Of a stretch of DNA of 6,257 nucleotides, positions 5,547 to 6,257 are shown in pieces; within the stretch, counting starts at the first letter, position 1, and every line of letters begins with the position of its first letter. This DNA comes from Leclercia adecarboxylata (lineage in GTDB: Bacteria > Pseudomonadota > Gammaproteobacteria > Enterobacterales > Enterobacteriaceae), in NCBI GenBank assembly GCA_002360945.1, contig DERO01000041.1, positions 1-6,257 of the forward strand, in the 5' to 3' direction. The position numbers and the translations under genes are program-made. A model generated the notes under the pieces. It worked only from the letters and a program-made list of their open reading frames with translations, did no database searches and had not been told where the DNA came from.

Positions 5547-6257
5547 ATGAATCAATCCTATGGGCGACTGGTAAGCCGGGCCGCATTGGCTGCGACGATC
5601 ATGGCGTCGTGTCTGTTAGTGATTAAAATTTTCGCGTGGTGGTACACCGGTTCAGTCAGTATTCTGGCGGCGCTGGTCGATTCATTGGTGGATATTGCCG
5701 CTTCGCTCACTAACCTGTGGGTAGTGCGCTACTCCCTGCAGCCGGCGGATGAAGAGCATACTTTTGGTCACGGCAAAGCCGAATCGCTGGCGGCGCTGGC
5801 GCAAAGTATGTTTATTTCCGGCTCGGCGCTGTTCCTCTTTTTAACCGGCATTCAGCACCTGTATACCCCGACGCCGATGAAAGATCCCGGCGTGGGCGTC
5901 GTCGTCACGGTTATTGCACTTATTAGCACATTGATTCTGGTAACGTTCCAGCGCTGGGTGGTGCGTAAAACGCAAAGTCAGGCGGTACGGGCCGATATGC
6001 TTCATTATCAGTCTGATGTTATGATGAACGGCGCGATCCTGATTGCGCTCGGTCTGGCCTGGTATGGCTGGCACCGGGCCGATGCGCTATTTGCGTTAGG
6101 GATTGGCTTTTATATTTTATACAGTGCGTTGCGCATGGGGTACGATGCGGTGCAAGCGCTTCTCGATCGCGCCTTGCCAGATGCAGAACGGCATGAAATC
6201 TTTGAAATTGTGACCTCCTGGCCAGGCGTCAGCGGTGCTCACGATCTTCGCACGCGG
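5547..6257 (+). CDS. fieF: Cation-diffusion-facilitator Zn/Fe/Cd efflux pump FieF (3' end beyond window)
   Basis: The first 237 residues of a protein that is 300 residues in E. coli (FieF/YiiP). It is a homodimeric inner-membrane proton antiporter that exports Zn2+ and other divalent metals. Six membrane helices are present, up to about residue 208, followed by the start of the cytoplasmic metal-binding domain. The transport site is intact: D45 and D49 in LVDSLVD, H153 and D157 in MLHYQSD. The interface site residues D68, H71 and H75 ([10 protein letters not shown]) are present, and H232 of the cytoplasmic site is just reached (GAHDLRT). The ATG has AGGAG 5 nt before it. The frame is open to the last base of the window. 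In E. coli, pfkA follows. Confidence 0.97.
   Translation, partial: MNQSYGRLVSRAALAATIMASCLLVIKIFAWWYTGSVSILAALVDSLVDIAASLTNLWVVRYSLQPADEEHTFGHGKAESLAALAQSMFISGSALFLFLTGIQHLYTPTPMKDPGVGVVVTVIALISTLILVTFQRWVVRKTQSQAVRADMLHYQSDVMMNGAILIALGLAWYGWHRADALFALGIGFYILYSALRMGYDAVQALLDRALPDAERHEIFEIVTSWPGVSGAHDLRTR

Noticed and set aside
1..6257. CRISPR arrays, tRNA or rRNA genes
   Set aside because: I saw no spaced direct repeats, no tRNA-like cloverleaf with its conserved arms, and no rRNA sequence on either strand.

Overview
The window is enterobacterial chromosome. SodA, YiiM, CpxA, CpxR, CpxP and FieF are all near-identical in length and sequence to their E. coli counterparts as I remember them. 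The detailed differences (for example in the CpxP C-terminus, and no kdgT between sodA and yiiM) point to an Enterobacter-like relative rather than E. coli itself. The genus call is an inference.

Left part (1 to about 1090) is accessory DNA. The minus strand carries the N-terminal 226 residues of a cell-wall-peptidase-like protein of the M23 fold, of a type I associate with type VI secretion (VgrG) loci; it runs off the left edge. Behind it lies a decayed serine recombinase (resolvase) remnant with an in-frame stop, then a 38-bp sequence matching the Tn3 terminal inverted repeat at 33 of 38 positions. This looks like the fossil end of a Tn3-family element that came to rest next to sodA. A short stretch just outside the repeat may be another piece of a recombinase gene.

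Middle part (about 1140 to 2670) holds the intact sodA control region (SoxS-like box, Fur-like box, -10 hexamer), sodA (Mn superoxide dismutase) with a strong intrinsic terminator, and yiiM (MOSC-domain protein that detoxifies N-hydroxylated bases). A perfect 9-bp hairpin without a U-tract separates the convergent yiiM and cpxA genes.

Right part (2674 to 6257) is the Cpx envelope-stress module. cpxR and cpxA form a minus-strand operon with a 4-bp overlap. cpxP is divergent, and a perfect CpxR box lies between them. The 3' end of the cpxP transcript carries the CpxQ small RNA and its terminator. CpxA senses envelope damage and phosphorylates CpxR; CpxP is the periplasmic brake and chaperone; CpxQ is the RNA arm of the response. 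The window ends inside fieF, a cation-diffusion-facilitator Zn/Fe efflux pump.

The core genes are ordinary and intact. The unusual material is the left-hand accessory segment. I do not see a convincing wholly new system.
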